This document shows positions 21,924 to 32,068 of a stretch of DNA of 64,000 bases, one piece after another. The notes under the pieces were generated by a model that saw nothing but the letters and a program-made list of their open reading frames with translations, had not been told where the DNA came from and searched no databases. The stretch is from the NCBI GenBank assembly GCA_030704615.1, contig CM060731.1, positions 7,502,001-7,566,000 of the forward strand, given 5' to 3'. Position 1 is the first letter of the stretch. Each line of letters starts with the position of its first letter. The translations under genes were made by a program, and so were the position numbers. This DNA comes from Takakia lepidozioides. Lineage: Eukaryota; Streptophyta; Takakiopsida; Takakiales; Takakiaceae.

Positions 21924-24900
21924 TCACCAGTACTCTCCACAAGAACAAACCCCATCTTCAAAGTGATGAAAGCGGTTTGCATCCCTTGCAACAATTGCTT
22001 GCCCAACATTCTTTGAGATGAACTTGGTGGCCGTGTGGCAGTCACCACACACCCGAAGGTTCTTGACAACACGGAGTGTTGTCCCAGGAGCAGTGCTGAC
22101 CCGCCCAAAACAATTGCCAGCTTCTCACTGCGGTGGCAAAGAGAAAATTCCTTTTGCTCCTCCTCCACATCATGCAATACAAAGCGGGTGTCAGGTGCGT
22201 AACCTGCCTCCTTCATCTGCCCAGACAATCTTCTCAGCTCAGCATGGATTTCCTCAATTTGTGGATGCAATTTGTCATTTACCACAAATGTGTGCACCCG
22301 GTTGCCGACCTCAATGCAGGAACGATCTGGCTCCTTTCTGACACCTCGGAGCTTCATCATTGTTCTCACCTTTGCAGCATCGTCCCACCTGCCAACCATG
22401 GCATAGATGTTTGATAGCAAAACATAAGTTGCAGTGTCCGGTTTGATTGGCATCCTGTTAATGAAGTCCTCTGCCTCATCAAATTGCCAGGCACCAAGCA
22501 AGGCTTTCCACACCACAGCATCCGGTTTGATTGGCATCCTGTTAATGAAGTCCTCTGCCTCATCGAATTGCCACGCACGCCCAAGAAGGTCCACCATGCA
22601 GCCAAAGTGCTCCATTGTAGGAGTGACACCATGATCTTGACTCAGGGAGTCAAAGTAGGTATGCCTTCATCCACTAGGCCCCCATGGCTACATGCTCGGA
22701 GAACAGATAAAAAGGTGATATTGTTCGGCTTCAAGCCTTCCTTTTTCATTCCATCAAATAGTTGCAGCGCCTCCCTACGACAACCATGCTGGGCATATCC
22801 TGCAATCATTGCACTCCATGACACCACATTTCGTTCAGCCATACTGTCAAAATTCCCTTTGCATCCTTGATGCTTCCACATTTGGCATACATGTCTACAA
22901 GACTATTGTTTAGAATGATATTTGGTACAATTCCTGCTTTCATGATGTCCGCATGGACCTCTTTGCCCTTCTCTAGGGATGCTATGCGGGCACACGCTTT
23001 GCAAACACAAACAAAAGTAACCTGGTTGGGTTTCATCCCTTCCCGCATCATTTGCTCATAGATATCTAAAGCCTCCATTCCACACCCATGCTGGGCATAG
23101 CCTCCAATCATCGCACTCCATGACACCACATTTCGCTCAGTCATACGGTCAAACACTCCCTTTGCATCCTTGATGCTCCCGCATTTGGCATACATGTCCA
23201 CAAGGGTATTGTCCAGAATGATATGCAGCTTTCGTGATGTCCCATGGACTTCTTTGCCTTTTTCCAGGTCTGCCAGGCTGGCACATGCGTTGCAAATGCA
23301 AACAAATGCGACCTGGTTAGGGGTCACTCCTTCCTGCACCATATGCTGATATATTTCCAAAGCCTCCATTCCACACCCATGCTGGACATATCCTGCAATC
23401 ATCGCACTCCACGATATCACATTTCGTTCAGCCATATTGTCAAAAACTGCCTTTGCATCCTTGATGCTGCCACATTTGGCATACATATCCAAAGGGGTGT
23501 CCAGAATGACATCTCGTGCAATTCCTGCTTTCATGATGGCAGCGTCGACCTCTTTGCCCTTTTCCAGGGATGCCAGCCTGCCAGATGCCTTCAGGACGCA
23601 AACAAATGTGACATGATTGGGCCTCACCCCTTCCTGGATCATCTGCTCATAGGTCTCCAAAGCCTCCATCCCAGATCCATGCTGGGTAAATCCTGCGATC
23701 ATCGCATTCCATGACATCACACCTCGTTTGACCATATCGTCAAACACTCCCTTCGCATCCTCGATGCTTCCACATTTCGCATACATGTCCACAATGGCAG
23801 TGCCCAAGATGATATTTGGCACAATTCCGGCTTTCACCATGGCAGAATGAACCTCTTTGCTCTTTTCCAAGGATGCCAGGCTGGCACATGCATTGCAAAT
23901 GCAAATGAATGTAACCTGGTCAGGCTTCACCCTTTCCTGCATCATTTGCTCATAGGTCTCCAAAGCCTCCATCCCACGCGCATGCTGGGCATACCCAGCA
24001 ATCATTGCACTCCATGACACCACATTTCGTTTACCCATATTGTCAAACACTCGTTTTGCATCTTCGATGCTCCCACACTTGGCATACATATCCACAAGGG
24101 TATTGTCCAGGATGATATTTGGCACAACTCCAGCTTTCATGACGTCCAAATGGACCTTTATGCCCTTTTCCAGGTCTGCCAGGCTGGAACACGCGTTGCA
24201 AACACAAACAAATGTCACCTGGTCTGGCTTCACCCCTTCCCCCATCATTTGCTCATAGGTCTCCAAAGCCTCCATACCAAACCCATGCTGGGAATATCCT
24301 GCAATCATCGCATTCCATGATACCACATCTCGTTCAGCCATAGCATCGAACACTCCCTTTGCATCCTCGATGCTCCCACATTTGGCATACATGTCCACAA
24401 TGGTAGTGTCCAAGATGATATTGGGTGCAAGTCGAGCTTTTACAATGTCAGCATGGACCTCTTTGCCCTGGAACCCTTTTCCAGGTCTGCCACACTGGCA
24501 CATGCCTTCAGAACACAAATGAAGGTGACCTGGTTGGGTGTAGCACCTTCCCACATCATTTGCTCATAGGTCTCCAAAGCCTCCATCCCACATCCCTGCT
24601 GGGCATAGCCTGCAATCATTGCACTCCAGGACACCACATTCCGCTCAGCCATATTGTCAAATACGCCCTTTGCATCCATGATGCTCCCACATTTGGCATA
24701 CATGTCCAGGAGGACATTGCTCAAGCTTATATCTGGCACAATTCCAGTTTTAATGATCTGGGCATGAACGCCTTTGCCCTTTTCCAGGGGAGCCATGCTG
24801 GCACACGCCTTGGGAATGCAAATGAATGTCACCTGGTTGGGCTTCACCCCTTCTTGCATCATTTGCTCATTTGTCTCCAAGGCCTCCCTACAGTATCCCT

Positions 24901-25403
24901 GCTTGGCATATCCTGCTATCATTATGTTCCATGTAGTCAAACTTCGTTCGGGCATTTTATCAAATACTAGGCATGTATCCAAGATATTCCCACACTTGGC
25001 ATGCACGTTGACTAGGTTGTTGTGTAGAAAGATGTCTGGCTTGGATAATGTGGGCATGGACCTGCTTCCCCTCTGCTAGGTCTTTCATTTTGATGCACTG
25101 CTGCAAGAGACAGACATAAGTTTTGGAGTCTGCTGAAATACCCCCTTGGTTCAAAATATGCAAGGCCTCTTTCGATCGTCCTGCCGTACACAGTGTCCTC
25201 ATATCCCCACATCTTTCGAAAGAGGTGGTCATGGAATCTGATCCTTTAGGAAGGATCTTTCCACCTCGAATGTCCCACCATTGACTGGGGTTTGGAAAAC
25301 ATTCCTTCCAAAGCTTCTCCTCGTGTTTGTTTTCAAAATTTGGATCTTTGGCCCTAGCTGCATCCAGCTTCGACAATTCATCATCTACCCTCAGAGGTTT
25401 CAT
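21924..25403 (-). pseudogene. PPR locus 1: PLS-DYW pentatricopeptide gene, multiply frameshifted
   Basis: It would encode an organelle-targeted RNA-binding protein of the PLS class whose C-terminal DYW domain is the C-to-U editing deaminase. About seven near-identical 101-residue P-L-S triplets (core LVDMYAKCGSIKDAKGVFD and VVSWSAMIAGYAQHGCGMEA, 303-bp DNA period) lie between 25050 and 22700. E/E+ and DYW regions follow. Against locus 2, single-base breaks occur near 25030, 24480, 22860, 22660 and inside the DYW domain (GTTTTGGGC where locus 2 has GCTTTTGGGC). In the E region a segment carrying WQFDEAEDFINRMPIKPD is duplicated in place of the usual sequence. The true end, in a shifted frame, is CSCGEYW and the stop at 21924. 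It continues upstream into OSB-type PDF motifs. Confidence 0.85.
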
Positions 25404-26055
25404 GCTGCTATCAATCCACAGCCCCTCGCTAGTAGTCTTGTGCTTAAAATCTGGTCCGCTAGGATGGATGTTTGTCCCACCATTGGCTTGGGTTTGAAAA
25501 TCCTTCCTTTCATAGCTTCTCCTCGTCTATATTTTCAAATTTTGGATATTTGGCTCCAGATGCATCCAGCTTCTCCAATTCACCATCCACCCAAGCAGGT
25601 TTCTTGTAGTTATCAATCCACAGTCCGATGGTACTTTGGTGCTCGAAATCTGATACTCTAGAATGAATCTTCCTGCCTCGATTGTCACACCCTCGACTGG
25701 GGTCTGCAAAACACTCCTTGGAGAGCATGTCCACCTCTGGATTTTGCAGGTTTGGATTTTGGCGTATGTGGGTTCCCTGCTCATCCCCCTGTCCATTAAT
25801 TTGGTCGTCCTCTACTGGTCTCCACTGCCCCGCAATCAGCTCGAAACTGTTTGAAGAGAATCTGAATGCAACGCAGTTTCGAACATGCAAAGGAGTCCCG
25901 TCCAGATTGTACAGCCCACACGTTTTTGAAGCTCTCAGAACAGGCCCAGTCTTGCAAGCAGCGTAGCCTCGGGTAGGCTTGTGAGGGCACCCCGAGGTGT
26001 CACGGGAGCACACGGAGGATGCCTCGAGAGCCATGCTTATTGTACTCGATGCCAT
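25230..26055 (-). pseudogene. OSB-type N-terminal part of PPR locus 1: transit-like leader and three PDF motifs
   Basis: The ATG at 26055 begins MASSTISMALEASSVCSRDT, a Ser/Ala-rich organelle transit-like leader. Three PDF-motif units follow without introns. The first is KECFADPSRGCDNRGRK ... SDFEHQSTIGLWID ... KKPAWVDGELEKLD (about 25740-25570). The second is FSNPSQWWD then SGPDFKHKTTSEGLWID (about 25520-25410), after a stop and with a one-base shift. The third is KLWKECFPNPSQWWDIRG (about 25320-25265). The third runs in the same frame directly into the PPR array (SKEALHILNQ...). PDF motifs define plant OSB proteins, which bind single-stranded DNA in mitochondria and plastids. No OB fold was recognised. 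Confidence 0.65.
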
Positions 26056-26201
26056 GGTTGCTCCTTGTCGAACTTTCGCAACCTGCACTGCTGCTGTGTA
26101 GGTTTGAAGCCAGTGTCCTGAGCCTGGTTAGTTCAAATCATCCACTGTCGCTCACACATTGGACTGGCCCCGACTCAGGTCCCTGGATCAACCAACAGCC
26201 A

Positions 26202-26222
26202 TCTCTCTCTCTCTCTCTCTCT
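26202..26222. repeat. (CT)n microsatellite upstream of PPR locus 1
   Basis: An uninterrupted TCTCTC run of about 20 bases lies 150 bp upstream of the ATG at 26055. Read in the gene's direction it is a GA repeat, of a kind common in plant 5' leaders and promoters. Confidence 0.6.
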
Positions 26223-26574
26223 CACGTTGCCAGGGGAAACAAACTGCACAATGACCCACTTCCATTGACGAGGAGCTGTGAATGGACCTCAGTCGCTCCA
26301 GCGATTCTCGTGATCACAAAGATTCACAGTGCTGCAGCAATTCCTTCTCATCTCCCACCTCTCACCATCAGAGGGTGACGGACCGAAGAGCGGGACTGAC
26401 GCTTACGCAGCATCGACCCCCCTGAAGTTGCACCTCCGGCATGCTTTCTTGCAGCCCTAATATAGGGTCACTCTCCTTTATGATACTTTAATTCCTGTAG
26501 TTGTCAGTTGTGAGATCAGTCAGTACACCCCATAAGCTTGACGCTCTTTGAGTTTCAGGCACGAAGATCACATG

Positions 26575-26925
26575 GAGCATGGAACAGCGCCGGCGATAGT
26601 TCTTTGCAGATCCTTCACAATTGTGGGACAACCGCAATGGCAAGGTCTGGCTGTCTTCTTGTATGGTCTGAAGTAGTTTGAAAGTAGCTCAGTAATAGGT
26701 TCTTCTAAGCAAGCTATGAAAATGCATTGCCCAAGAGTTACCTCCTGGAGTTTAGAAGGTACTTAAGAGGGTCGGCTAGGTCTTAGGAGGCTGTGTTTAA
26801 AGTGTAGCTGCTCAGCTGCAAGCTGGTGGTATTCACAGACCAACCCAAGATAACTGGACTACAGACATAAGCAGCGCGTGACAGACAGCCTTTGGATTAT
26901 GGGTCCTTGGGTGTAAGAAAAGCTA
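26575..26925 (+). pseudogene. Inverted OSB PDF-motif fragment
   Basis: On the plus strand, WSMEQRRR is followed by a TAG, then FFADPSQLWDNRNGK up to a GT at about 26653. Some 190 bp later LDYRHKQRVTDSLWIMGPWV is read (26850-26910). Together they form one PDF motif, split by an intron at the same place as in the PDF exons of locus 2. The intervening DNA resembles 32700-32850 in reverse complement (CTATGAAAATGCATTGCCCA). So this is an inverted, broken copy of an OSB exon pair, lying between the two PPR loci. Confidence 0.6.
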
Positions 26926-26929
26926 GATG

Positions 26930-28490
26930 CTTCCGTGACTCAAGCGCAGACAGAATGTCGTAAGGGCCTCCTTCTTCTACTCATTTAGGCTTGTTTTGTG
27001 TTCTTACCCGATTCGCCCCTAACCTCAACTCAACCATCGGGACTTGCGTCACAAGTTCCAACCTATATGGCAAGGCTTGCATGGATTACAAGCATCTGTT
27101 TATGTCCAACTCTACTGACGACTGAAGGTCGGAGACTAGTTTTAGTGTGGAGTAATAGGGTGCCTTAATGCCACGTCATCATCAGCCCCGTCATTGCCAT
27201 CATTTGTTTTAAATCTGCCCTGCCTGCCCGAAAACTTTAAGACCTATAAAAAATAAAAATAAAAAGACGTCATCTATGCCACGTTATCTTCGCCACGTTT
27301 CGGAGGCCACGTCATCAACGTACAAGCTGCCCTGATTGCCTGAAAAAAAAAATTGAATTATGAAATTTTGGACGTGTGTGTGCTTGGAAGGCTGGCTTGT
27401 GTCCATCCATTGACAAACCTTGGAGGAGTGTTGATAGAACTCCCAAAAATCCCTCTATCTCTTCAAGCTATGCTGACATGAACCATTGTTGTGTTTTCTT
27501 CAAGCTTGCAGGCCAATTGAAAGACAAATGAAGAATTCCGCGAAGAAGATGCGAAAGAAGAACGTGTAGTGCTAATGCCAAGTGGACAACGTGCCAAAAG
27601 GTTAGATAATCTCTACTCCTACTTTCCTCCCTAAATCCTCCAGCTGCTGCTTCTTCTCCGCCTTCACATCTCTACAAAAGATCTCTGAAGTTCTCCAATA
27701 CCCACGATGCTCCAAAAACCACCCAGGATCCTCCATGCCAGATTCATGCTCTCCGAACCTGACAAGCTCCCAGACTTGTCCAAACTTACATATCATCCTA
27801 CTCTCATTGCCCCAACTAGACCAAATTGCACGTTTTGAAATGCACTGTATCCTTTCCATGTGGAAAATCCAATTCACCACAAAACTCAAGTGAACGATCA
27901 ATACTCTAGTGTAGCCCGTTTAGGAGGATGTGCATTACCAGTGGTTTCAAATATATGGAACATGATCATCAAACAAGTACTCTACATACACAACCTCCGT
28001 CCTTGCATCATCTGCAGCATAACAAAGGCCCGATCATCTCAAAATACAATTCCACTCTGCAGTGAAACCTAGTCTACAACATATGGACAGGGGTCTTTCT
28101 TGCACCATTGAGACTGAAGAGGTGACTATTTAGGACAGAAGCAGCATGAAGCAGTGTGTGGGGACAGGCATATTGAAGAGAACAACAAGAGAGATGACTG
28201 TGGGCCTAGCCATGTCCACGGGACGCATGGTTTTATGTGGGTAGAGAATATGGCTACAGATCACTTTAAGATCGGGAAAGAAATTAGGGGACAGCAAACA
28301 ATCTGCACATACCTCACCCCCCACGTTGTAGGACATGCAAAGATCACACCCTGCAAAAAGAAATTGGCTTGGAGGGTTGATGTGCCATGGACCCAACGCC
28401 CAACATTCCCACTGGACAGTGAAAGAACCAAGCAGCTGCCTGGTTTTAGTGAATGAAGCAAGACAATCACACCTTCCAAGTGAACCATTG
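26930..28490. other. Intergenic; 3' flank of PPR locus 2 and one unassigned ORF
   Basis: A minus-strand ORF at 27901-27602 (99 codons; e.g. GMEDPGWFLEHRGYWRTSEI) looks protein-like but I cannot place it. From about 28040 the sequence is the 3' flank of locus 2, similar to 21440-21920. No further feature could be supported. Confidence 0.35.
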
Positions 28491-28492
28491 TT

Positions 28493-31400
28493 TCACCAGT
28501 ACTCCCCACAAGAACAAACCCCATCTTTGAAATGGTGAAAGCGGTTTCCATCCCGTACAACAATTGCTCGCCCAACAATCTTTGAGATGAACTTGGTGGC
28601 CGTATGGCAGTCACCACACACCCGAAGGTTCTTGATGATACGAAGAGGTGTCCCTGCAGCCGTGCTGATAAGCCCAAAAGCGATGGCCAGCTTCTCACTG
28701 TGGTGGCAAAGAGAAAATTCCTTGTGCTCCTCCTCCACATCATGCAACACAAAGCGTGTGTCAGGCACGTACCCTGACTCCCTCATCTGCCCAGACAATC
28801 TTCTCAGCTCAGCATGGATTTCCTCAATTTGTGGATGCAATTTGTCATCTACCACAAATGTGTGCACTCCATTGCCAACCTCGATGCAGCAGCGACCTGG
28901 CTGCTTTCTGACACCTCTAACTTTCATCATTTTTCTTACCTTTGCTGTGTCATTCCACCTGCCAGCTACGGCATAGATATTTGATAGCAACACATAGGTT
29001 GCAGCATCCTGTTGATCCCACTTGAGAATAGATTTCGCCGCATGTTCTGCCACCTCCACATTCCCATGAATTCTGCAGGCACCAAGCAAGGCTTTCCACA
29101 CCACAGCATTTGGTTGGACTGGCATTTTGTTAATAAAGTCCTCAGCCTCATCCAATCGCCCTGCACGCCCAAGAAGGTCCACCATGCAGCCAAAGTGCTC
29201 CACTGTACGACTGAGGCCATGATCTCGACTCAGAGAATCAAAGTAGTGTCTGCCTTCATCCACTAGGCCCCCATGGCTACATGCTTGGAGAACACATATA
29301 AAGGTGATACTGTTCGGCTTCAAGCCTTCCTTTTGCATTCTATCAAATAGTTGCAGGGCCTCCCTACGACAACCATGCTGGGCATATCCTGCGATCATTG
29401 CACTCCATGACACCACATCTCGCTCAGTCATCCTGTCAAACACTTCCTTTGCATCCTTGATGCTCCCACATTTGGCATACATGTCCACAAGAGCAGTGTC
29501 CAGCATAATATTCGGTACAATTCCAGCTTTCATGATGTCCGCATGGACCTCTTTGCCCTTTCCCAGAGCTGCCAGGCAGGCACACGCATTGCAAACACAA
29601 ATGAATGTGACCTGATCGGGCTTCACCCCTTCCTGCATCATTTGCTCATAGGTCTCCAAAGCCTCCATCCCGCACCCATGCTGGACATATCCTGCAATCA
29701 TCACACTCCATGACACCACATTTCGTTCAGTCATATTGTTGAACACTCCCATTGCATCCTTGATGCTCCTGCATTTGACATACATGTCCATGAGGGTATT
29801 GTTCAGAATAATATCTGGTACAATTCCAGCTTTCATGATCCCAGCATGGACACCTCTGCCATTATCCAGGGCTGCCAGGCTTGCACACGTGGTGCAAACG
29901 CAACCAAATGTGACCTGGTCGGGCTTCACTCCTTCCAACAACATTTGCTCATAAATCTCCAAAGCCTCAAGTCTGCACCCATGCTGGGCATATCCTGCAA
30001 TCATAGCACTCCATGACACCACATTTCGTTCTGCCATATTGTTGAACACTCTCTTTGCATCCTGAATGCTCCCACATTTGGCATACATGTCCACGAGGGT
30101 ATTGTTTAGAATGATATCTGGTACAATTCCAGCTGTCATGATGACAGCATGGACCTCTTTGCCCTTTTCCAGGGCTGCCAGGCTCGCACACGCACTGCAA
30201 ATGCAAACAAATGTAACCTGGTCAGGCTTCACCCCTTCCCGCATCATTTGCTCATAGGTCCACAAAGCCTCCATCCCGCATCCATGCTGAGCATATCCTG
30301 CAATCATTGCGTTCCATGACACCACATCTCGTTTAATCATTCTGTCAAACACTCCCTTTGCATCTTTGATGCTCCCGCATTTGGCATACATGTCCAAAAG
30401 GGTACTCTCCAAAATCATATCTGGCACAATTCCAGCTCTTATGATGACAGCATGGACATCTTTGCCCTTCTCTAGGGCTGCAAGGCTCGCACACGCTTTG
30501 AGAACACAAATGAACGTGACCCGGTTTGGCATCATCCCTTCCTGCATCAGTTGCTCATACATCTCTAAAGCCTCCATTCCACAACCCCCCTGTGCATATC
30601 CTGCGATCATCACGTTCCAGGACACCACATCTCGTTTAGCCATATTGTCAAACACTCCCTTTGCATCCTTAATGCTCCCACATTTGGCATACATGTCAAC
30701 GAGGGTGGTATTCAGAATCATATTTGGTACAATTCCAGCTTTCACAATGTCAGCATGGACCTCTTTGCCCTTTTCCAGGGCTCCCAGGCTAGCACATGCA
30801 TTGCAAACAGAAACGAATGTGACCTGATTGGGCTTCACCCCTTCCCGCATCATTTGCTCGTAGGTCTCCAAAGCCTCTATCCCACACCCATGCTGGGTAT
30901 ATACTGCAATCATTGCACTCCATGAGACCACATCTCGTTCAGCCATATTGTCGAACACGACCTTTGCATCCTTCATGCTCCCGCATTTGGCATACATGTC
31001 AACAAGGGTAGTACTCAGAATCATATTTGGGACAATGCCAGCTTTAATGATGTCTGCATGGACCTCTTTACCCCGTTCCAGGCCTGCCAGGCAGGCACAC
31101 GCCTTGAGAACACTAACAAACGTGACCTGGTCGGGCATCACACCTTCCTCTATCATTTGCTCATAGGTCTCCAAGGCATTCCTACCACACCCATGCTTGG
31201 TATATCCTGCCATCATTATAGTCCATGAAAACATATTCCGTTTAAGCATTTTGTCAAACACTCGGTGTGCATCCTCGATGCTCCCACATTTGACATACAT
31301 GGTGACAAGGGTGTTGTTTAGAAACACGTTTGGCTTAAATCCACTTTGGATAATGTGGGCATGCACTTGCTTTCCGGCTGCTAGGGCTTTCATCTTGATG

Positions 31401-32068
31401 CACTTATGCAAGAGACAGAGATAAGTATCAGAATCTGCTGAAATGACTCCTTGGGACAACATGTGCAGAGCCTCTTTCAGTTGTCCTGCCTCACATAGTG
31501 TTCTCACATTCCCACAATTGCTGGAAGAGATATTGTGGACTCCCTCTCTTGGTCCTCTTTCCGAAGCAATGGTTGAGCTGACTGACTTTATCAACTTGTC
31601 AAACACTCGGTGTGCATCCTCGATGCTCCCACATTTGACATACATGGTGACAAGGGTGTTGTTTAGAAACACGTTTGGCTTAAATCCACTTTGGATAATG
31701 TGGGCATGCACTTGCTTTCCGGCTGCTAGGGCTTTCATCTTGATGCACTTATGCAAGAGACAGAGATAAGTATCAGAATCTGCTGAAATGACTCCTTGGG
31801 ACAACATGTGCAGAGCCTCTTTCAGTTGTCCTGCCTCACATAGTGTTCTCACATTCCCACAATTGCTGGAAGAGATATTGTGGACTCCCTCTCTTGGTCC
31901 TCTTTCCGAAGCAATGGTTGAGCTGACTGACTTTATCAACTGTGCTGCTGCTTCTGCTTCCAGTTGATCATCTACCCATGCAGGCTTCTTGTAGCTACCA
32001 ATCCACAGAGAATCATTGGTACTCTTGTGCTTCCCACACTCTTGGATGGATCTGGACCCACACGTCAT
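28493..32068 (-). CDS. PPR locus 2: PLS-DYW editing factor, 1191-codon open exon
   Basis: An open frame of 1191 codons encodes, in order: a short OSB-type PDF half-motif (STNDSLWIGSYKKPAWVDDQ), two identical 115-residue copies of the first PPR block, and six full P-L-S triplets of about 101 residues. The E/E+ region follows (MVDLLGRAGRLDEAEDFINK, GVRKQPGRCCIEVGNG), then a complete DYW deaminase with [20 protein letters not shown] and the terminal CSCGEYW. The HxE and CxxC zinc ligands are present. The last three residues are EYW instead of DYW, a tolerated variant. Such proteins bind organelle transcripts and edit C to U. ATG 32068 is the first Met of the ORF, but the frame probably continues from spliced OSB exons upstream. 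The triplets are unusually alike, implying recent internal amplification. Confidence 0.9.
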   Translation of the reverse strand: MTCGSRSIQECGKHKSTNDSLWIGSYKKPAWVDDQLEAEAAAQLIKSVSSTIASERGPREGVHNISSSNCGNVRTLCEAGQLKEALHMLSQGVISADSDTYLCLLHKCIKMKALAAGKQVHAHIIQSGFKPNVFLNNTLVTMYVKCGSIEDAHRVFDKLIKSVSSTIASERGPREGVHNISSSNCGNVRTLCEAGQLKEALHMLSQGVISADSDTYLCLLHKCIKMKALAAGKQVHAHIIQSGFKPNVFLNNTLVTMYVKCGSIEDAHRVFDKMLKRNMFSWTIMMAGYTKHGCGRNALETYEQMIEEGVMPDQVTFVSVLKACACLAGLERGKEVHADIIKAGIVPNMILSTTLVDMYAKCGSMKDAKVVFDNMAERDVVSWSAMIAVYTQHGCGIEALETYEQMMREGVKPNQVTFVSVCNACASLGALEKGKEVHADIVKAGIVPNMILNTTLVDMYAKCGSIKDAKGVFDNMAKRDVVSWNVMIAGYAQGGCGMEALEMYEQLMQEGMMPNRVTFICVLKACASLAALEKGKDVHAVIIRAGIVPDMILESTLLDMYAKCGSIKDAKGVFDRMIKRDVVSWNAMIAGYAQHGCGMEALWTYEQMMREGVKPDQVTFVCICSACASLAALEKGKEVHAVIMTAGIVPDIILNNTLVDMYAKCGSIQDAKRVFNNMAERNVVSWSAMIAGYAQHGCRLEALEIYEQMLLEGVKPDQVTFGCVCTTCASLAALDNGRGVHAGIMKAGIVPDIILNNTLMDMYVKCRSIKDAMGVFNNMTERNVVSWSVMIAGYVQHGCGMEALETYEQMMQEGVKPDQVTFICVCNACACLAALGKGKEVHADIMKAGIVPNIMLDTALVDMYAKCGSIKDAKEVFDRMTERDVVSWSAMIAGYAQHGCRREALQLFDRMQKEGLKPNSITFICVLQACSHGGLVDEGRHYFDSLSRDHGLSRTVEHFGCMVDLLGRAGRLDEAEDFINKMPVQPNAVVWKALLGACRIHGNVEVAEHAAKSILKWDQQDAATYVLLSNIYAVAGRWNDTAKVRKMMKVRGVRKQPGRCCIEVGNGVHTFVVDDKLHPQIEEIHAELRRLSGQMRESGYVPDTRFVLHDVEEEHKEFSLCHHSEKLAIAFGLISTAAGTPLRIIKNLRVCGDCHTATKFISKIVGRAIVVRDGNRFHHFKDGVCSCGEYW
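31251..31940 (-). repeat. 345-bp in-frame tandem duplication in PPR locus 2
   Basis: 31251-31595 and 31596-31940 appear base-for-base identical. Each encodes the same 115 residues, from the PPR linker (KSVSSTIASERGPREG) to HRVFDK. The copies are in frame, so the ORF survives. Identity means either a very recent event or an assembly duplication. Confidence 0.95.

Noticed and set aside
29304-31769. Many plus-strand ORFs opposite PPR locus 2
   Set aside because: Antisense shadows of the PPR repeats, with a mirrored repeat pattern; the minus frame is long and has full domain order.
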